Positions 1 through 11,463 of a DNA stretch of 64,000 nucleotides are shown here, piece after piece. The number at the start of each line of letters is the position of its first letter. The stretch's first letter is position 1. The stretch is taken from positions 62,001-126,000 of the forward strand of contig VUYT01000035.1 in assembly GCA_008802785.1 (NCBI GenBank), in the 5' to 3' direction. This DNA is from Symmetrospora coprosmae (taxonomy: Eukaryota > Basidiomycota > Cystobasidiomycetes > Symmetrosporaceae). The notes under the pieces were generated by a model. That model did not search any database. It was not told the DNA's origin and worked only from the letters and a program-made list of their open reading frames with translations. The position numbers and the translations under genes are program-made.

Positions 1-412
1 ATGTCGGTCGGGCGTGACACGTGCAGAGATGTCGGGCGCAGAAGCCGGCGAAAAGCAAGGCGGCGAAGAGCAGGAGGTCTGCGTACGCGGCTACACGTGT
101 CAGAGTGGCCTGGATGATCTACTGCTACAAGGAGGTCGTGGCCGCCCGCTGTAAGTAAGGACGGGCGAGACCGTAAGGTCTGCCAGATGGCCGCGCTAGG
201 GCGTGACTGCGGTGCAGGCCTGTCTATGCGCCCTTCCCGTATAGAGTAAATACGATGGATCATCGCGCATATTGGCTTCCTGTCGCGCCGGGATGTGGCC
301 AGCAAGCCATCATGCTTGCGTCGCATGTGGCCTCACGGTTTGCCGGAAATACCGGGCTATGAAGGATCCTGGCGGGCAGATACACTGCTCCAAGATCTTA
401 CTTTGAACCGCA
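1..412. other. gene-poor left edge
   Basis: No supportable coding exon is seen in this stretch. It lies downstream of the COX20-like gene that runs leftwards, so the right part is probably its 3' untranslated region and terminator. The left part could belong to a neighbour outside the window. Confidence 0.4.
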
Positions 413-1226
413 TCACACCAGCCGACCGGGCGGCGCTCCGGAAGATCCTGTCTCGTTGTGCTCCTGCCGCTCCTTCAGCATCTCCTGACCCTTTTGACCC
501 ATCAGCACGCCCCCGATGGGCGGGCCCCGCGTGGGCGCTCCCGCTTGTTCTGGGCCTCCATCGGTGCTCGACGCTTTGTTCTGGCTGATCTTGCGCTTGT
601 AGTCTGCCACGACGGCCTGCATCTTGGACTTTTCTTTGGCGTGCGCGCGGCGGCAGACCTCCCTGAATCGCGGGACGGCAGGCAATTCGCGGTACGAGGC
701 GTCAGATGTTGCTAGGGTAGACATTCGGAGGGCAGGCGCGCCTTGACGGTAACATCATGCTCGACCGAAAGTACACGCACCAGGATGTCAATGCCAGAAC
801 GGAGAAAGTCGCGACTGCCCAGTTAGAGCTGGATAGCGGCCCTGGATATGGAAGGGTCAGAAAACGCTGAAGCTATCCAGTGTGGACCAACAACACGAGA
901 ATGAGTCCTACTCACGCCGCGAGCTGAGGAAGCGGATCGCGCCGACTCCCACGCCGCCTCCGATGCCCAAGAGGAGCGACTGCCTTGCGCACGGCATCGA
1001 GGGGAGGTTGGCCAGATCCTTGGCCGGGTCAATTTGCTGTGAGAGGAGAAAAGGATGAGACGCTCAGCTTGCCAGCATTGGAGATGAGTGCTCGACGCGT
1101 ATGCGTCTCCCGAGGAGAAGAGCCATGACGCACTTTCAGGGCGAGCAGGACGCTGCTTGACCCAGATGGCGCCTGGGAGCTGCCTGGTGCAGAAGGGCCG
1201 GCCTGAGGCGGTTGCGACGATGCCAT
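413..1226 (-). CDS. COX20: COX20-like cytochrome c oxidase assembly protein (copy A)
   Basis: Four exons are read on the minus strand: 1134-1226, 916-1036, 781-841 and 413-662, giving 174 codons with phases 0, 1 and 2. The core has the COX20 hallmark PCARQSLLLG followed by a glycine-rich hydrophobic helix, then NWAVATFSVLALTSW and a basic tail starting EVCRRAHAKEKSKM. That is the two-helix hairpin and charged C-terminus of the COX20/FAM36A family. The family is known as an inner-membrane chaperone for newly made Cox2. The N-terminus is Ser/Pro/Gln-rich, as in fungal members. The ATG at 1226 gives a family-like length. It diverges from the MFS gene at 1528 with about 300 bp between them. A second COX20-like gene lies at 3522-4265. 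Confidence 0.85.
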
Positions 1227-1527
1227 GCTGTAACCTGATAGCACCCTTGATGTTGATGCTGCTCTTGCTGCTTCTGATATCGATGCTGACGAGATGCTCT
1301 CTGGCAGTCAGAAGAAAGAAGCGTGACCTCGGCGGGAACCGCGGCGGAGCTTCCGCAAGCGCGTGCAGGCCAAGCAGCATGCAAGCTTTTCTCTCTGTCA
1401 AGGCCTTTCGGAGAAGCTCTCTCACCTACTCGAAGTGCTAGCATTCTCGCCTCAGCGTGCACCTTAACCGCACCTCACCGGCGACCGGCTGCTTGCCGGC
1501 CGCGTCCAGGCTTTGGATTCAGTCGAG
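1227..1527. promoter_or_regulatory. divergent promoter region of COX20-like copy A and the MFS gene
   Basis: About 300 bp separate two divergent start codons, so this must hold both promoters. I recognise no clear TATA box or factor site. The stretch before 1528 is pyrimidine-rich, as is common ahead of fungal start sites. Confidence 0.45.
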
Positions 1528-3390
1528 ATGTCGACCAAGACAGGCGTGCTCGACTCGCCGACCAACGAAGCCGTATATCCTCCTCCTACGCAGACGCCTT
1601 CCTTCTCCCGTTCTCCTTCCGTCCGCAGCTCCCGCAATGACTCCCCCTCCCGCGAAAGAAGCTTCATCCTCCCAAATTCTAGCGCAGATGCATCAACCGA
1701 CATCCCCGTACTACCTCCGCCGGATAAGGGTTACGCCTGGACTTTCTTGATTGCAGCTTTTGCTGGTGAGGCTCCTCGTATGGACGCAGCTCGCACCTAT
1801 CGCTGAATCCCGCACTGCCTAAGTGGAGATTCTCGCTTTCGGCTATGCCTACTCGATTGGTGTCTTTTTGGACTACTGGGAGCGCTCTCTGTTTCCTGGG
1901 GAGGAGAACAGACTTACCCTGACTCTTGCGGCGACCCTGCAGAGCGGGTTCCTGTGGGTCGTTTCGTTCCTGACGAGAAGACCGAATGCAACGAGCCACA
2001 CAAGCCAATAACGTGCGTTCGCAGGTATATTTCGGCAGTGATTGTCACTCCGATCTACTCAAGGTACCCTCAACATAGGGCCCTCATGCAGTACTGTGGG
2101 GTCGGGCTTTCCTCCTTAGGCATTCTGCTCTCCGCTTTCGCGACGCGGCCCGCACATCTCGTTGGCACAATTGGTGTGCTCTATCCGCTAGGAGGCGCAG
2201 CAGTCTATATCCCAACCTCAGTCTTGGTATTCGAGTGGTTTCAAAGCCAGCTCGGACTGGCAAACGGGCTCATCTACAGGTGAGAGATGACCTTGTGTGG
2301 GCCCATGATGTACCCTAGAAGCTGAGTCAGACTTCTCTTTACAGCGGAACCGGAGTCGGTGGTGCTGTGTTTCCCATTGTCATCCAAAGTCTCCTCAACA
2401 GGTTCAGCTATCAAGCAGCTGTCATTTCCTTGGTGAGCTGCCCGAGTGCTCGATCTCGCTTACCAGCGCGGCTAGACTGACGAGGGAACACCTAGGCTGT
2501 CGGCTACATCATCTTCGGCCTCGTAGCGGTCTTTTTCATCAAGGAGCGCATCCCCGTGCCTCGCGGTCGACAGGTGTCCTCTGCCCGGCGGCGTAAAGTA
2601 TCCCTGGACTTCTTCAGGGAGAGCTCGTTCTGGGCTTTTGCAGTCTGCATCACGACAGTCTCTTTCGGCTCGTTCCTGCCTTCCATCTTCATCCCAAGCT
2701 ACGCGCGAAACATCGGCCTTAGCCAGACGTCAGGAACACTCGTAGTTGTTATCTCGAACGGTGAGCGGTCCCAGGCTAACCGGCGCGGTGAGCTCGTCAG
2801 CTGACCGCAAGCCTCGATGATAGTGGCAAGCATCTTCGGTCAGCTAGGCCAGGGATATCTAAGCGATAAAGTCCGTCCCGCTTGCTATTCCGAGGAGACT
2901 TGAGATACGCAAGGCTGATGCAGTCTCCCTCCGTAGCTCCCACTCAAGGTGGTCGTCTTCGGGTCATGCTTCGGATCGGCCCTGTCTGCCTTCTTCATCT
3001 TTGGCTTCTCCACGAGCTTCCCGCTACTCAGCGTGTTTGCAGTCTTTTGGGGCATCTTCGGCCTCGGTTTCACCGCATGTGAGTCGCAGATTTGGAACAA
3101 TCCGCGGTCAGAGAGCGGAGCTGAGGTCTGAATGACTACCATCAGTATGGACAAGAATGATTCAGCGAGTCAACATCAAGCAGGACCCCTTGCTGCCAAA
3201 TATCCTTTTCGGGATCTACTTCTTCTTGCGCGGACTCGGCAACATTCTCTCCGGACCGCTGTCATCTTCTCTGCTCGGGACAGGCTTGAATGCGAGATTC
3301 GCATACGGCGTGAGCGGTTATGGACCGCTCATCATTTTTATCGGCTCCGTGTACGTGGTCGGGTCTTTCGCGGGCGTCGCGTATCGGTGA
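1528..3390 (+). CDS. MFS transporter, monocarboxylate-porter (MCH) family
   Basis: Eight exons are supported: 1528-1765, 1824-1953, 2025-2279, 2345-2432, 2496-2760, 2812-2870, 2949-3078 and 3146-3390, encoding 469 residues. A polar N-terminus of about 65 residues leads into DKGYAWTFLIAAFA, the conserved opening of monocarboxylate-transporter-like proteins. Hydrophobic helices with GFLYISAVIVTPIYS, YCGVGLSSLG and FLRGLGNILSGPLS follow, a good match to fungal MCH1-5-like carriers. The substrate cannot be told; fungal members include riboflavin and uncharacterised carriers. The start is the ATG at 1528. The 3' end is less certain: the stop at 3388-3390 overlaps a possible donor (CGGTGAG), but candidate downstream exons do not look like transporter sequence and would overlap the opposite gene. 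A plasma-membrane or vacuolar location is inference. Confidence 0.85.
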
Positions 3391-3521
3391 GAAGGACAGC
3401 AGGTCCTTTCGGCTATCCGGCGAAGCGCGGACGGTGGAGGGCATTAGCCAGGAATCGTGTACGATTCAGGGGTGTTGCTACAGAGATATGTGCTGCGGGA
3501 TCATACATTCACGAATTCGGC

Positions 3522-4265
3522 TCAAAAGGAGCTTTCGTTCGGACCGTTGTCCCTGCCCGATTGCCGTTCCTGCTGGGTCAGCAAATTGCGCCCTTTGTCT
3601 GCGTTGAGCAGAGAAGCAGTATCGCTCTTAGGACGTGAAAGCTCTCGCTCGGTCGCACGCGCGTTTTTCGCATGACGATATTCTTTAAGAGCCTTGGGCG
3701 CGGTTCCGGCGTCTGGAATCCCTTCCTCCTGGAAGTTCGTCAGACGGCAGATCTGCCTGCCGTACATAATTCAGGACTTCTGTCAGCCACTAGCACAGGC
3801 GTTCACCTGCAACGCGGCCAAAGAGCGGCTGCGCAGCGCACCAGAGGGTCAAGGTGATGATAGGTGTAGATACGGCAGCCCATTTCCAGCTGGAGCGCAA
3901 GCTGGCTTCCACGCCCCGGAAGGGAAGGAATGGTGCGCCTGGTGGAGATGCAGAGACAGAAACGAGGATGGTACCTCAGCAAGCCAGAAAATATGCTTTC
4001 ACAAAGTCACGTCAGAGTACTCACGCCACGAGTCGAGGAATCGGCCCACGCCCAACAGGCCTCCCATCACGATGCCGGTGAGGATGGATCGTTCTGCACA
4101 CGATCTTGTACGCATTTCATCTGCGGAGTCTGACTTTTGGATGCACGGCGCGACCTGTGGTCAGTTGTTCTGGCCGGTTTGCGGGGACATGTCGGATCTC
4201 TATTAGCATTCAGCAGGGCCGTAACGTACGTGCGCTGCCGACGGAGGTGGATCCGTTGGAGTCAT
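3522..4265 (-). CDS. COX20-like protein, divergent paralogue (copy B)
   Basis: Four exons on the minus strand (4230-4265, 4025-4154, 3842-3938, 3522-3756) give 165 codons. The core carries CAERSILTGIVMGGLLGVGRFLDSW, here in two parts: CAERSILTGIV at the helix start and GVGRFLDSW at its end. A second helix WKWAAVSTPIITLTLW and a charged tail follow. It aligns with copy A over both helices, and its three introns have the same phases (0, 1, 2) at the same places: after the first helix and just before the tryptophan that ends the second. This indicates duplication of a spliced ancestral gene. The Pro before the CAR motif is lost and an extra residue sits inside it (CAER), so Cox2-chaperone activity is not assured. 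It may be specialised or decaying. Its start faces the large ATPase gene at 4709. Confidence 0.65.
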
Positions 4266-4708
4266 GGACTGACTTCTTGACCCTGATGGCTCAGAACGAA
4301 GTATACCATCTTTGAAGTCGGTCGGTGAGGCTATCGTGTCATGTCGAACCGGCATGTTACCATGTGCTGGAGTGAGCATAAATAGCGCCGGAGGGTACGC
4401 GATAGCTGGAGCCTAGCGGATGTTTGTGAGCATATCGAGTTTGCATGTAAGAAGGCACGGACGTGATCCAAGCTTCCCAGCCCTTTCATCAGCCTCTCTA
4501 GATCTATTGACGTTCGCCACCGCGCTCTGCCCCAGTGCCGAAGCGACACGCATGCAACTGCTCGCGGCTTGACCTTCGCTCACGAAGTCTCGCACCGACG
4601 TTATAGGCGGTCGCAAAAGATAGTAAGACGACTTGCTTAGTGCATTTAAGCCCAGGTTCAGGCGGACCCGCCTCTCTTTGTCGTCGCGACACGCAAGCGT
4701 CGACAATC
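4266..4708. promoter_or_regulatory. divergent intergenic region, COX20-like copy B and the ATPase gene
   Basis: About 440 bp lie between two outward-facing start codons, so promoters of both genes are expected here. I see no gene and no recognisable regulatory motif. Confidence 0.4.
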
Positions 4709-7700
4709 ATGGCGTCGAATGCGATGCACTCTGACGAGCTAGCGAAAGCGCTCGCATCGGGCTATGAAGAGGCCGTCGAAGTCAACCAGCGTGGTCTAGT
4801 TGAGAAGCTGCTGGCGCGCTACTCGTGGGTTTCATTGCGCCCGCTTGGCGAGAGTCTAGTCATGGGTACAGCTCCGGACGCGCGGCTGACGTATAGCTAT
4901 CCATCGAACGTTCAGGGGCGAGCACACGGTCTTCCGGGAACTGGCACAGAACGCAGACGATGCGCTTGCCAACTCCATCGAGATACATTTTGATACGGAG
5001 CGGGAGGTCCCGCTGGGAAGCTTGCGCACAGAGCCGATCCAGCGGATCACCATCAAGAACGATGGCATCGTGTTTCGCGAGGAGGACTGGCGTCGATTGA
5101 AGACGATCGCAGACGGACAACCGAACGAAGAGTCCATCGGTGCATTTGGCGTGGGCTTTTACTCGATATGGTCACTTTCGGATCAGCCTTTGGTCGTCTC
5201 CGGATCGGAAGCGATGGAGTTCAGGTGGCGAGGGCAGCAGTTGGTCGTTCGCAGAGCCAAGAATCCGTCACAAGAGGGCGAGCTGGCTCCGAATGGCCGA
5301 CCATGGTCGTCAATCACCATGCCCTGTCGAGACCGCGAGCCTATGCCAGACCCCGCCTCTTTCTCCAAGTTCCTCTCCACGGCGCTTCCCTTCACCCAGA
5401 ACATCCGCTCTATGTCTGTTTTCTTCAACAAGCACCAGCTTCTCGCGCTCGACAAACTGCCGGCTCCACCTCGTACGCTGGCCATCCCGCAGTATACGAG
5501 CATCCGCTCGCCCCAGCGCCTGATGAGCATCACTGCTGTGGAATCGACGCCGGTACAGATGACTTGCAAAGTCATGCGCATTGCGGTTACATCGCCTGGT
5601 CAGCCCTCAGCGAAGAAGGCAAGCGCCCAGCCTGCCAAGCAGAGTTTTGCAACCAAGTTCCTCAGCTTTGCATCAGCACAGCGGCAACCGGAAACGGAAG
5701 TGAAGGAGGTAGTGCCAGCCAAGGACCCTGCCGAGGTTCTATCGTCTGCGCTCTTCCTTAGCATCGTCACAGCGAGTACACTTATATCCGCTCCAGCGGA
5801 CTTCATCGCCGAGTTCTCCAGGAGCACCAAGAAGGCTCCACCAGCGCAAACACGTCTGAAGATCTTGTTTACCTCTAAGGATGAGGTAGATGCCAGCTCT
5901 TTGGACAAGTCAAGCAAAGACGCGCAGAGCATATTCAGCGGGCTCATTTCCGGCAGCGGCCAGCAGGGCCGAATCTACATCGGCTTCCCACTGTTTCAAA
6001 CAACGGGCATGGAGTGCGCTGTATCGGCAAAGCTCATCCCGACAGTTGAGCGAGAGCAAATCGACTTGAACTCTCGCGCGCTGGCAGACTACAATAGAGA
6101 GCTGCTCGCGCTCGCAGGCATCACCTCGCGGATAGTCTACGACAGCGAGATGGGAGAAATCATGAGTAAGCTGATCAAGCTAGGCTCGGCTGGGGAAGGC
6201 GCAGCCGAAGATCCAGCACGGACGTGGCTTCTCCAGCAAGCCTCACACCTCATGAAGAGCTTCACCTACCACGATTCGACGCCAATCGGATCCATCTCAC
6301 GCCTGATACAGACCAGCTTCTTCAGTTGCAATACCCGCGAGTTCCTGGTCGCCAGCTCGAGGGGCATCCTACCATCCACCAAGGTCCGACTGCCGGCCAC
6401 CGAACTCACCTTCCTCGCCGGCCTGGCCGTCATTCCCGATGACATTGCCAAGGAGAACACTTTGCTACTCGACCATCTCCAGCAGAGGGATTTGATCTCC
6501 TCAGTCACCATAGATGACGTCGTCAAGCAACTCAACGAGAAGGCACTCACGACTACTCAGGCTATCTCTGCTATACAGTGGTGGATTGGACTCTCCCACA
6601 ACTCGCTTTACGACTCAAGTCTCCTCAATAGCTTCAGAAATGCCCTGATCATGTCGATCGCTGCCGATGACGATGCTGGAGTGGAGAAGGTCGTGCCGCT
6701 CAGCTCGATCAAGTACTTCTTGAATCCCCGGACGATTCCGCCGGACATGCCGTTGCCTCCATCTGTACTACCGGTGAGCTGGCCCTTGGCTCGATATCTG
6801 TATCGCAGCTGCTGAATATGATTTCGATTGACGGCGACAGCATCAAGTGGCCAGGGCTACCAGCCAAACAGATTTACAGCGGACCTTCGCCTTCGTGGAG
6901 CTCAGCATGGCCGAATGGACCCGCTACATCGTCTCAAAGGAGATGCTGGGTGGCGTTGATACGAGCATCACCCTGTCTGCCGTGTTTGCCGAGCGTTTCT
7001 TGAACGTTTTAGCCAAAGTCTGGCCGAATCTACGGCCTGCCGAATCGAGTCAGATCGTCTCGCTGCTCGAGCCTATAGCGTGCATACCGACAAAGAAGGG
7101 CATGCATAAGCCCGCTGAGAGCTATCTGCCGAAGGTCGACCTTTTCGAAGATTGTGAGTACAGCTGCCAGCGAACGGTGGGGATTTGCCAGCTGACTCCT
7201 TCCTCCGCAGTGCCCGTAACCACACTTGCAGTCAAGGGCAACTTGGAGCGATTGCTCAAATCCCTTGGTGTCCGTACGCACGTTGGTCTGCAGCTCGTCT
7301 TCAGCCGGCTGCTGGGAGGGGGAGAATGGGATCAGGAACAGGTCGCGAAGTACCTTGTCTCGGTGAACAATTCACTCACATCAGACGAGAAAGACCGTCT
7401 GGGAAAGACGGCTTGGCTCACAATCGAGTCGAAGACCGACCTTGGCGAAGGTCAGAAGCCGACGCGATACAAGGCACGCACGGTCTACGAGCCCAATGAC
7501 AGCCTGCGCGAGCTCGGTCTGCCGATTATCGCCTGGAAGGGTAATTGGCGTCGGCATTCGGAGGAAGCGAAACTACTCTATTCGATGGGCCTACAGAAGG
7601 GACCCGCCGTAGAAGCGATACTCGCCTTTGCGGCCGATATGAGTGACACGGAACGGCAGAAGAAAGCGCTCGCTTACTTCCTGAGCAATTACGATCAGCA

Positions 7701-10331
7701 GTACGCAACCAGCTACCAGCCTTCAAAGCAGAACTTCCCCTTCGTACCTGTCTTGCATGGCGGGAATGCCACCTTCGCGAAGCCGCAGGAAGCCTACACG
7801 TCCGTGGGCAGTCAGGTCCTGGGCTTTCCAATGCTGCATCCAGACTATCAGCTGCAGGCCGCAAAGTTCAAGCTTGCAGCAGACCCGTCAGCCAAAGCCC
7901 TCGTGGGTGCTCTCCTGGCAAAGCCGCCTGCCACGCTACAGATGGCAACCCCGATCTTCGCGTACCTCGCCACTCAGGCTGCTCGTGCGTGGACTCGCAT
8001 GCGTCCGTTGGTCAAGCTTACCGTGGCCATGCTAACCTCGACCCAAGCAGGATTCTCGGCCGCCGAGCACAACGATCTGGCCTTTCAGCGCTTCATCCCC
8101 GCACAAGCAGAGGAGGACGGCCCGTTCAACCTGTATTCACCAAAGAGCGTCTTCTTCCAGTCAGCCGAGAGTGCTCTCGCTACTGAGTTCCGGTCGCTGT
8201 TCGTTTTCGTTAATTACGGTACGGCAGCGAACGCCTTTCTCTTGCAAGTCGGCGTCCGGGCGGAACCGACAATCACCGAGATGTGAGCTCGGAAGACTAA
8301 TTGAGCGAGTCTCCTCCCGCCATATCCGCTGACCATGCTCATTGCTCTGATTCAGCACTGCTCTCCTGCTCGCCGATCCCAAGCGCTTCCTTACACTGGC
8401 CGGCTCGAGCGACAAATACATCAGCCTTCTCCGTCAGATTGCGTCTTCTTACTCGGCGCTGCCTGTGGCGACAAAGAAGCGGATGCTGTCGGCGCCTTTC
8501 ATATTGGGTTATGAGCGTCTTCACACCGACAGCTCTGCCGACAAGAAAGGCAAGCAGACCGACGCGGACGATGACGAGGACGATGACGTCCTGCTGTCGT
8601 ACAGGCTCGCTCTTCCTGGAGAGGTGGTTGTCATCGATGACACCACCTTCCTTGCAGACTTCAGGGACAATCTCCTCACATGTCCCCAGGATGACCTAGT
8701 CGAAGCATTTTGCGAACAGCTTGGCAGCAAGAGGATCAGTAAGCTCGTGTCAGTCAACTATTCCTCAACGACTGTCCCGGAGAACGCTAGTCCGCGAGCT
8801 GCTTCCATTCGAAAGCTCGTGCTTGAAAGGGTCACGCTGTTCTTGCATGAACGGCAACAGAGCTCAAGCGGCAAGGATATCCGGTACAGTGATGATTGGC
8901 TCAAGAACAATCTGCAAGTGCGGGAGGTCACGCGGATCGAGAGGGTGAGGCGAGCTGCTGATGGAAAAAGCAAGATAGCGCAAGCTGACGGACGCGATCG
9001 TTCCATCTCTCTAGCAACGGACCTTGACCCTCGGGCAGTCCAGATTCGTGAAAACCTCTGTCGCGTCAGCTGCAGCCACGATAGAGAAGGGCAAGGGCGC
9101 ACTCCTCCGAATCTCATCCAATTTGAATGATCTCGACTATTACGAGGTGGCCGCAGCACTTACGCCCATCGTCCTCAGCAAGCAGCGCATACACGACAGC
9201 CTGTTGTTGATGACACTACTGCAAACCTCCCTCCGCGATCTGAAGAGACGTGGCTTCAACGTTGACAAGATCATGAGCCAGAGGAAAGCGGAGCAGGACG
9301 CCATCGAGCGGCAGCAACGCGAGGAGCGGGCCGCGGGAGACCTCAAGCGCATCAAAGAACAAGAGCTGCAGAAAGCTCTGCCTCCCGCGTATGGAGACGA
9401 TGATGGTCGCTTCTCAATGGATGAGAAGCGGTCACTTGTGGGTGATGGCTCGTCCCCGCCGCCACCTCAACCAGCCAGATCGCTCTTCGATAACCTGCGG
9501 AGCAAGCTCAAGGGCAACGATCCACTCGTACCGCCAAAATCCCCGCACATGGCCATCGAAAGTGCCGCGGGCGAATCCTCCGGCGGTCCCCCTCGAGATA
9601 GGGCTATCGCTGGCCGAGGTCCACAGGAACCGCAGGGCCCGCAGGGTACGTTACGTAGTCCGGCAAGTGAGCGAAGCGAGAGCCATCTGAGACCTCCACT
9701 CCCTCTGTTTACAGTGACGCCGACCTCAAGCATAGCGACCAACGTCTTGCGTGCTGTGCAGGCATCACGGCCGGATAGATCGGGCAACATCACCGCTGAC
9801 GTCAACACGGAGGACGTCAAAGAGTCCAATTCGAACTACTGCGACAGTGCACCGGCAAACAACCTCGACTTCGTCACAGAGATCGCGTCTGTGCGGTTCT
9901 ACATCAGCCGCGACATTGACGCCGACGAGAACATCCTGCAAAAGCATTCGATGGCCCTCAGGCGCTTCGTTCAAGACATTGTGCTGCCTGTGGGCGCGGT
10001 ATACAATGTAGAGCCAAAGGCGCTGCACGTCTTCTACGATGGATCCGGACCGCTCATCGCCTTCAACAGGTCGGGTTCCCTGTTCTTCAATCTACGATTC
10101 CATCTGGCATGGTACGGTGAACAGGTCAAGGGCGGATTCCTTTCAGACGCCCTCATTTCGACGTATTTCAGCATGGCGCACGAACTCGCGCATAACCTCG
10201 TTCTACCTCACAATGCCGAGCATGCATTCTACACTTCCGCCATTGCACAGCAGTACTTCCTACCCCTCGCCGGCTACATAGCCGAGCTAGACAGCAATCG
10301 CAGTGCACCGTTACAACTCACTCAGCATTAG
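4709..10331 (+). CDS. large Hsp90/sacsin-type ATPase protein with C-terminal HELAH motif
   Basis: Seven exons (4709-4824, 4916-6773, 6841-7153, 7211-8282, 8356-8944, 9015-9645, 9715-10331) give 1731 residues. After about 38 residues comes ARYSGEHTVFRELAQNADDA, the N-box of the GHKL (Bergerat) ATPase fold. IGAFGVGFYSIW, the glycine-rich second box, follows near residue 100. This arrangement is that of sacsin-like and fungal DUF3684-type proteins of unknown role. The middle is long and mostly globular. Residues around 1390-1530 are low-complexity and charged (a coiled-coil stretch near RQQREERAAGDLKRIKEQE, then Pro/Ser-rich). The last 180 residues contain MAHELAHNLVLPHNAEH, which fits the HExxH pattern of zincin peptidases. 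Introns 7154-7210 and 9646-9714 keep the frame open and are easily missed. Function is inferred only as an ATP-dependent chaperone-like protein; peptidase activity is untested. Confidence 0.85.
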
Positions 10332-10491
10332 TCCATCCTGGTCCATCACTCTCGTTACTGTAGCATAGAGGAGGTAGGCATTGCAGCGGAAAGGAATTAA
10401 GCATGCGAGTGCCATGGAAGAGGGGTCTCTACATCGCGAGTGGGTATCAACGAAGGTGTCTGCATCAGACTGGGGAGCTAAGGGTGGATGT

Positions 10492-10953
10492 CTAGAGCAC
10501 CGAGATGGGCGAGCAGCCGAGGTTGATAAGACCATCCTGATACCTGCAGATCGTTGAATACAACCCAGACTCAGCTGAAGTCGCTCGAGAACCAGGCACG
10601 AATTCCATTGGCACTCACACGTCCGAGCAGATGACAGGCGTTGACTTGCACTGCGAGCCAGCAGAGACTAGCAGCGGAGAGCAGCCCAGGCCAACATTGC
10701 CGAGAACGCCTCCAAGGGCGAGCAGACTGCCGAATGCCTTCGTGGCCTCGTCGTGCGTCATTGTCTGCTTGCTGTGAGAGGGCATAGCTGCGTGTCAATG
10801 TATGTTGTAATGGAGCATCACTGAAGAGATGGAGCAAGCGTACCAGCACTGGACATCCTTGACACTAGCGGAACCGTTCCTCTCCTTCAGAATAGGCTGG
10901 GCCGATGCTACAGTGACGGCGACAATGGCAGCGAGGATGCAGGAGAAACGCAT
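10492..10953 (-). CDS. hydrophobin-like protein with six cysteines
   Basis: Three exons (10844-10953, 10619-10771, 10492-10543) give 104 residues. A signal peptide (MRFSCILAAIVAVTVASAQ) precedes a short basic stretch, VQCCKQTMTHDEATKAF, a hydrophobic run ending GNVGLGC, then SQC, VIC and a terminal GLINLGCSPISVL. Fungal hydrophobins use eight cysteines in the order C-CC-C-C-CC-C. Here the first Cys and the second Cys of the second pair are absent, leaving six in the mature part. The rest matches the neighbouring eight-Cys hydrophobin closely. It would be secreted and could coat the cell wall or an interface, but the changed disulfide set makes classical rodlet assembly uncertain. It is transcribed divergently from its paralogue and lacks the paralogue's intron between Cys 4 and Cys 5. 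Confidence 0.82.
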
Positions 10954-11463
10954 CTTTGTAGATTGAAGTATTGATGTGGTGAGAGTGGAGGTCAACGAGC
11001 GTGATGGAAAGGAGCGTCTGGAGTTAGGCTGTGCTTGAGATGTGGTGAGCTGGTGGCGCAAGAGCGTGAGAGTGGAGCTTGAAGGCTTGGATGCTTGGAT
11101 GGGAAGGGAGAGGAGAGAGCAATAGAATTCGTCTCTTTAGTAGGAGTCGTAGGCTGCTGTGTATCACCAGCAATAAGCTCGCCTGAGGCCGGGAATGCCG
11201 GTTGAGAATGCATGGTTGAGAATGTTGGGCCCGGAAGGTCGGTCTCGGAGCGGCCGTTCCGAAGCGACCATGCCCGCTGCAAGCACCGGTCTGGCTCCCA
11301 CCCGTGTTATTGGCAGAATAACATGCGTTTGTGAGGTGTCGGCTGTGTTCAAGACCTCCCGCAGCCAGCTCTTCCTTCCTTCTCCCTCCTACTCATCCTC
11401 CAGACCTCACACACACACACGCAGTCACCGAGCCTACTCAGTCCTCAAATAGACCGACACACC
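10954..11463. promoter_or_regulatory. shared upstream region of the two hydrophobin genes
   Basis: About 510 bp separate the start codons of the head-to-head hydrophobin pair. It must contain both promoters and may drive co-expression. A short (CA)n run lies near 11409-11422, and the part close to the plus-strand start is pyrimidine-rich. No known factor site is recognised. Confidence 0.5.

Noticed and set aside
3391-3640. Extra 3' exons for the monocarboxylate-type MFS gene
   Set aside because: Candidate exons are open but not transporter-like, and they overlap the last exon of the opposite COX20-like gene; the stop at 3390 gives a family-like end.
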